From: IMCC26207 sp044357715
GTDB lineage: Bacteria; Actinomycetota; Acidimicrobiia; Acidimicrobiales; Microtrichaceae
DNA length: 7,606 bases
Assembly: GCA_044357715.1 (NCBI GenBank)
Contig: JBIKPA010000138.1
Location: 1-7,606, forward strand
Direction: 5' to 3'
The notes under the pieces are model-generated. The model saw only the letters and a list, made by a program, of their open reading frames with translations, searched no databases and was not told the DNA's origin. This document shows, piece after piece, positions 4,553 to 7,606 of this stretch. Both the position numbers and the translations under genes were made by a program. Position 1 is the stretch's first letter, and every line of letters begins with the position of its first letter.

Positions 4553-6146
4553 GCAGTGTGGGTCCATCCGGGATGAGTTCAATCCGCCGTGCGCCATTTT
4601 GGTCCGCTAGCCAGATAACTAGACGCAGCGGGTTTTCTGAATCGCTTGAGTCCCACTCTAAACAAGTCATTGCCTGATCTAGGACTCCGCAGCCAGAGTT
4701 GGCGTACTTCACCTTCTTGCCCTCTGCATCTTGTGGCCACAACATGGGGAAGTGGGTATGCCCAAAGATCAGCCAAGGCCAATCACCACTCTCGGGCGGG
4801 CAATCAGCAAGGCGAGAGAACAGGCGCTGTTCGTCCAAGCTGTCGAATCTGCGATTGCCGCCATAGCGAGGATCGACAGTTATGAGCCGGTTTCTGGCTC
4901 GCCCACCAAGCAATCTGGCAAGGCCTTGCTCATCGGGTAGACCACCTGCCTTAGGGATCTTCGGTAGGTCATCAAGGCCCGTGATCAGCCAAGTGATTGA
5001 GCGTCCGAGAGGCGCAAACCCCGGCCCGTTCCATGAGTCGGTCAGGTGGCCATGGGAGATCACAGCCGAGACGCCAGAAATTCCATGGCTTGGTTCGGCG
5101 CCTTCTTTGCACAACAAAACATTGTCTACAACCTCGGCACCGGGCAGGTGGACAGAGGTGAGATAGTCGACCATCTTTGGGTCGGTATAGGCATCGTCAT
5201 GGTTTCCCATGGTCCGCAGGTAGCGGCCCTGAGCACAAAACCGATCTCGCAGCAGCGAATAGATGGATTCGTTATTTTCAACTATTCGGTCGAGTTGTTC
5301 TCTCAGAATGGTCCGACGCGACTCGTCTCGGCTGGGCCCAACAGCCCCCGTGAGGTACGCAACGTCATAGACCGCGCCCCAGGTTGAGCCGCCCACCATC
5401 CAATAATCTTCAACGTCGCCGTTCTCAATCAGGTGCCAGTTGTCATCTGCATAGCCATGTAGCACCTCGTGATAGAGCTCTTTGGTGCCTTGGCGTTCTG
5501 GCCAGTCAAGACGACCAGGAATGCATCGGTGTAGGTCAGAGGTGATGACGTAGCGCGTGCCCGCGGCCCTGCGCGCTACCCGAGTTAGCGGCAGCGGCGA
5601 CTCGCTGCCATTTGCAAGGGCGTGCAAGTGCTCGGGGTACAGCTCGATTCGAGAACGGGTGATCTTTGCTGTCCTTAATGCCGCCACCGTCATAGTGGGC
5701 ACGGTGACTGGAGAACCCACAATGCTGAGTGCTGCCTTCGCCACAGCCCAAGCCGAGGCAGTAGCCCCAGGGCTGGTGACCTCAACCACCGCGCTCGCTT
5801 CTGCGTTAGCGCCGGCAATAGCAGCGCTAATGAGCGTCGGGTCAACCTGATCAGCAGTAAGGGGTCCCGACTCTTCGAGCGTAGGTACGTCGACAAGGTC
5901 CGGGTCGAGCGAGCGGAGGACCCTGAGTTCGGCGGCAACAATTGCATCGGGGTCTGCCTCAGGATCGATTGCTCCATCGGCTGTGACTGGGTGTGGCCGA
6001 TCTCGCGCATCTGCCCAACGAGCTGCTCGAAACAACGCTGTTGTCCATGCACGTGCAGACTTCTCGGCAAGCGTCAGCTTCTCTTCAGCTGGTGCTCCCT
6101 CATCTATGGCGCTGTTGCTCGTGCTGTCCTCGCTACTCACGAACAA
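4542..6146 (-). CDS. Calcineurin-like metallophosphoesterase with long N-terminal extension
   Basis: Predicted phosphoesterase of 534 residues. The C-terminal domain (about 195-530) has all blocks of the calcineurin-like superfamily: SDLH (Asp204, His206), NGDVEDYW (Asp244), MGNHD (Asn315, His316), ISHGH (His365, His367) and FGHTH (His463, His465), followed by YANSGCG. This implies a two-metal site. The substrate is unknown; phospholipid, nucleotide or protein phosphates are all hydrolysed by relatives. The first 195 residues are not part of the usual fold. They are acidic at the start, then alanine-rich, with a mildly hydrophobic stretch at about 128-160 that might associate with a membrane. 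The start is uncertain: TTG at 6146 or GTG at 6140, neither with a ribosome-binding site. It follows the membrane-protein gene after 69 bp and might belong to that transcript or have its own promoter. Confidence 0.85.
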   Translation of the reverse strand: MFVSSEDSTSNSAIDEGAPAEEKLTLAEKSARAWTTALFRAARWADARDRPHPVTADGAIDPEADPDAIVAAELRVLRSLDPDLVDVPTLEESGPLTADQVDPTLISAAIAGANAEASAVVEVTSPGATASAWAVAKAALSIVGSPVTVPTMTVAALRTAKITRSRIELYPEHLHALANGSESPLPLTRVARRAAGTRYVITSDLHRCIPGRLDWPERQGTKELYHEVLHGYADDNWHLIENGDVEDYWMVGGSTWGAVYDVAYLTGAVGPSRDESRRTILREQLDRIVENNESIYSLLRDRFCAQGRYLRTMGNHDDAYTDPKMVDYLTSVHLPGAEVVDNVLLCKEGAEPSHGISGVSAVISHGHLTDSWNGPGFAPLGRSITWLITGLDDLPKIPKAGGLPDEQGLARLLGGRARNRLITVDPRYGGNRRFDSLDEQRLFSRLADCPPESGDWPWLIFGHTHFPMLWPQDAEGKKVKYANSGCGVLDQAMTCLEWDSSDSENPLRLVIWLADQNGARRIELIPDGPTLRTH

Positions 6147-6165
6147 AGCTTGACACGCAACTGAT

Positions 6166-6185
6166 GCCTCAAGGTGCGATGAGGC
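6166..6185 (-). promoter_or_regulatory. 6-8-6 inverted repeat upstream of the phosphoesterase gene
   Basis: GCCTCA and TGAGGC form a perfect inverted repeat around an 8-base loop, ending 19 bp before the TTG start. There is no U-tract on either side, so it does not look like a terminator. It may be a leader hairpin or an operator. Confidence 0.35.
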
Positions 6186-6186
6186 C

Positions 6187-6227
6187 GAGTGACTTCTGCT
6201 GGCGAGTGACCGAAACTAGAGAGTGAA
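6187..6227. repeat. Three GAGTGA-type heptamers at exact 17-bp spacing
   Basis: GAGTGAC starts at 6187 and 6204, and GAGTGAA starts at 6221, an exact 17-bp period. The first two lie between the membrane-protein gene and the phosphoesterase gene; the third overlaps the last codons of the former. The intervening 10-mers are not alike, so this resembles phased binding sites more than duplication. It could be chance. Confidence 0.45.
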
Positions 6228-6959
6228 GCTTCCGGCTGCGGTTGCCGAGTGTTCAGACTCGCTAGAACCTTCGGCTGATCCTGCGCAACCATCGCCAAGG
6301 CCAGAAACGGCTTCGGCCGTGATCTGATATTTGTCTGGGCGCATACCTGAGGGCAGCGAGACTGAGAAAGCTGAGCTCAGTGGCTCGAATAGATCGGCTG
6401 CCACATCAGTTCGGATAGCAGTTGCAGCACATCCCACTTGCACACCATCTCGAGCAGCAGTGAGGGGAACCTTAACCACGATTGCTGAATCCTGAGAGCT
6501 GTCGTTGCAGGCGAAACCCTCGGCGAGGACTACCCCGGTGGCTCCTGATCCTGCGTCACGCAGTGTGACAGTGACGCACTGTTTCGCTGGTGGTTCACCA
6601 GCAACTGCAACCGCAGTAGCAGTATCAGTCAGACGAATTTCTGCGCCAGCAGCCTTTTGTTCAATGCTCAGACTCAGCGTCTGAGACTCGGCGCTCGCCG
6701 GCGCAGAGACGGTCGGTGATTCAACCGGTGGGGCTTCAATCTGGGCGCTATCGGCAAAGACCTGCGAGGCCTGAGATGGCTCCGAGGTATCGACAAGAGC
6801 GAAAACGGCAATGCCTGCAGCCATGATGCTCAGACTGCCAATGGTTGCCACTCGCTTCGCGGAGCGACCCCGGCGCATTGAACTACCGCGACTCAAGATG
6901 GCATCGAACCTGGCCTCATCGCCCACGGGTGGATAGTTGTGCGGGGCTGGCTTAGGCAT
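6216..6959 (-). CDS. Single-pass membrane protein, candidate anti-sigma factor
   Basis: Protein of 247 residues with the start chosen at the ATG at 6959, which has GGAG 6 nt upstream and overlaps the sigma-factor gene by 8 bp. An upstream TTG at 6986 is less likely. The N-terminal 35 residues are polar and end in a basic run (RRGRSAKR). One hydrophobic segment (about 37-57) follows, then a linker rich in Ser, Ala, Pro and Glu, then a beta-rich extracytoplasmic domain with four cysteines (128, 151, 177, 225) that could form two disulfides. The order (short cytoplasmic tail, one helix, outer domain) and the overlap with a sigma gene fit an anti-sigma factor. However, the zinc HxxxCxxC motif of ZAS-type anti-sigma factors is absent, and I do not recognise the outer domain. 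Function is therefore inferred from context. Confidence 0.75.
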   Translation of the reverse strand: MPKPAPHNYPPVGDEARFDAILSRGSSMRRGRSAKRVATIGSLSIMAAGIAVFALVDTSEPSQASQVFADSAQIEAPPVESPTVSAPASAESQTLSLSIEQKAAGAEIRLTDTATAVAVAGEPPAKQCVTVTLRDAGSGATGVVLAEGFACNDSSQDSAIVVKVPLTAARDGVQVGCAATAIRTDVAADLFEPLSSAFSVSLPSGMRPDKYQITAEAVSGLGDGCAGSAEGSSESEHSATAAGSFTL

Positions 6960-7479
6960 TGCTCGCTCCATTCTCTGAGGGCTCAACAGGCTGCCGGTGA
7001 TTCATCTGATTGCGGAGTTTGGTGGTTGCTCGGTGCAGGTGGGTCTTTACCGAACCGTTCGACACCCCGAGGACTAACGCCACATCCTCTTCTGGTAGGT
7101 CAATCAAATAGCGAAGCACGATGACCTCCTGTTGCCGGCCAGAAAGGTGCTGCATGGCATCGGTAAGGTCGATCCGTAAGGCTGCGGAATCACCGGAAGG
7201 ATCCGTTCGAACCTGCTCGGGTGTGAGCTGCGGTCTGCGGATTTCCCTGCGGAGATAATCCACCGCGATGTTGCCCACCACTCGCAGAAGCCAAGCATCT
7301 GGATTGGGATGCTTGCGCACTTTGCCCCATCGGGCATAGGCACGGGCGAAAGCTTCTGCAGCGGTGTCTTCGGCAAGGGCCTGATCTCCGAGCAGGCGGC
7401 GGCCAACCGAGATGGCGCGTGGCTGCAGTCGCTCGTAGAAGCTTCTGAACCCGCTGTCATCTGCTGAATCTTGCACCAC
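6952..7479 (-). CDS. ECF/SigE-type RNA polymerase sigma factor
   Basis: Sigma factor of 175 residues with only regions 2 and 4, as in the ECF group; many details resemble actinobacterial SigE-type proteins. Region 2 spans about 11-80, with AEDTAAEAFARAYARW (36-51) and DAWLLRVVGNIAVDYLRR (61-78), and contacts core polymerase and the -10 element. Region 4 spans about 104-158 and includes LSGRQQEVIVLRYLIDLP and the helix-turn-helix VLGVSNGSVKTHLHRATTKLR (136-156). The gene begins with two consecutive GTG codons. AGAGG lies 3 nt before the first (7479) and 6 nt before the second (7476), so the second may be the true start. It overlaps the downstream membrane-protein gene by 8 bp, the usual arrangement for a sigma and anti-sigma pair. 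The promoters it recognises are unknown. Confidence 0.92.
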   Translation of the reverse strand: MVQDSADDSGFRSFYERLQPRAISVGRRLLGDQALAEDTAAEAFARAYARWGKVRKHPNPDAWLLRVVGNIAVDYLRREIRRPQLTPEQVRTDPSGDSAALRIDLTDAMQHLSGRQQEVIVLRYLIDLPEEDVALVLGVSNGSVKTHLHRATTKLRNQMNHRQPVEPSENGASNA

Positions 7480-7503
7480 ATGCCTCTTTAACGCCTGGGG
7501 AGC

Positions 7504-7518
7504 GTGTCAGGTTGACAC
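7504..7518. promoter_or_regulatory. Perfect 6-3-6 palindrome upstream of the sigma gene (operator candidate)
   Basis: GTGTCA-GGT-TGACAC is an exact inverted repeat 25 bp upstream of the first GTG start. On the minus strand TAATTT (7535-7530), a -10-like box, lies just upstream, which would place the palindrome at the start of the transcript. It could bind a dimeric repressor or fold as a small leader hairpin. Inferred from symmetry and position. Confidence 0.45.
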
Positions 7519-7580
7519 CCGCCTAGAAATTATTTTCGCCACCTTGATGAACTTCTTTGTCCATTGTGGCGCAGTTCCGC

Positions 7581-7606
7581 TCTGCACGCTCAGATCTGTA
7601 CGCTCA
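7581..7606. repeat. 14-bp tandem duplication at the right edge
   Basis: TCTGCACGCTCAGA (7581-7594) is followed by TCTGTACGCTCA (7595-7606), matching at 11 of 12 visible bases. The second copy is cut by the window end, so more copies may follow outside. Confidence 0.75.

Noticed and set aside
5993..6226. Plus-strand frames opposite the phosphoesterase and membrane-protein genes
   Set aside because: They are antisense shadows of well-supported minus-strand genes and have no recognisable motifs.
7104..7481. 125-codon minus-strand frame starting with an ATG 2 nt after AGAGG
   Set aside because: It overlaps the sigma-factor gene in another frame and has no domain. The sigma frame has clear regions 2 and 4.
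7512..7536. TTGACA on the plus strand as a -35 element of a rightward promoter
   Set aside because: The nearest -10-like sequence (TATTTT) is only 13 bp away, and the TTGACA is explained as part of the palindrome.
7547..7606. Plus-strand frame from an ATG, open to the right edge (20 codons)
   Set aside because: It has no ribosome-binding site and no well-spaced -35/-10 pair. It runs through a 14-bp duplication, whose period is not a multiple of three, and it is too short to judge.

Overview
The window looks like chromosomal DNA from an actinobacterium (Actinomycetota) of moderate GC content. The strongest evidence is a complete WhiB-family protein with four cysteines, a GVWGG turn and a basic tail, since that family is essentially confined to actinobacteria and their phages. 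GTG and TTG starts, possible leaderless promoters and an ECF/SigE-type sigma factor paired with a membrane protein also fit. I cannot assign a genus. An acidimicrobial or other environmental lineage is only a guess.

Layout from left to right. (1) Positions 1-1772, minus strand: whiB, then a TlpA/ResA-like membrane-anchored thioredoxin, then a CcdA-type thiol:disulfide transporter that runs off the left edge. The last two overlap by one base (TAATG). A strong hairpin and a palindrome over the ribosome-binding site lie between whiB and the thioredoxin gene. (2) Positions 1773-2358: 586 bp without a convincing gene, holding two terminator-like structures on the minus strand, three short tandem duplications and an AT-flanked hairpin. 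(3) Positions 2359-4016, minus strand: oligoribonuclease followed by a metallo-beta-lactamase-fold hydrolase, overlapping by ATGA. (4) Positions 4098-4535, plus strand: dUTPase, the only plus-strand gene, divergent from orn. (5) Positions 4542-6146, minus strand: a 534-residue calcineurin-like phosphoesterase with an unusual N-terminal half, convergent with dut. (6) Positions 6216-7479, minus strand: an ECF/SigE-type sigma factor overlapping a single-pass membrane protein that may be its anti-sigma factor. A perfect palindrome lies upstream of the sigma gene.

How the genes may work together. CcdA passes electrons from cytoplasmic thioredoxin across the membrane to extracytoplasmic thioredoxins such as the TlpA-like protein. 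WhiB proteins are Fe-S or thiol redox proteins, so the left cluster reads as a redox-sensing and disulfide-reduction unit. Orn and dUTPase are housekeeping enzymes of RNA turnover and nucleotide-pool hygiene. The MBL hydrolase coupled to orn may or may not share that role. The sigma and membrane-protein pair looks like an envelope-responsive regulatory module.

No CRISPR array, transposon, phage gene, rRNA or tRNA was recognised. The genes belong to known families. The less expected material is in the spacers: repeated 10-15 bp tandem duplications, several perfect inverted repeats near starts, and a roughly 300-nt tract bracketed by terminator-like hairpins with no recognised gene.
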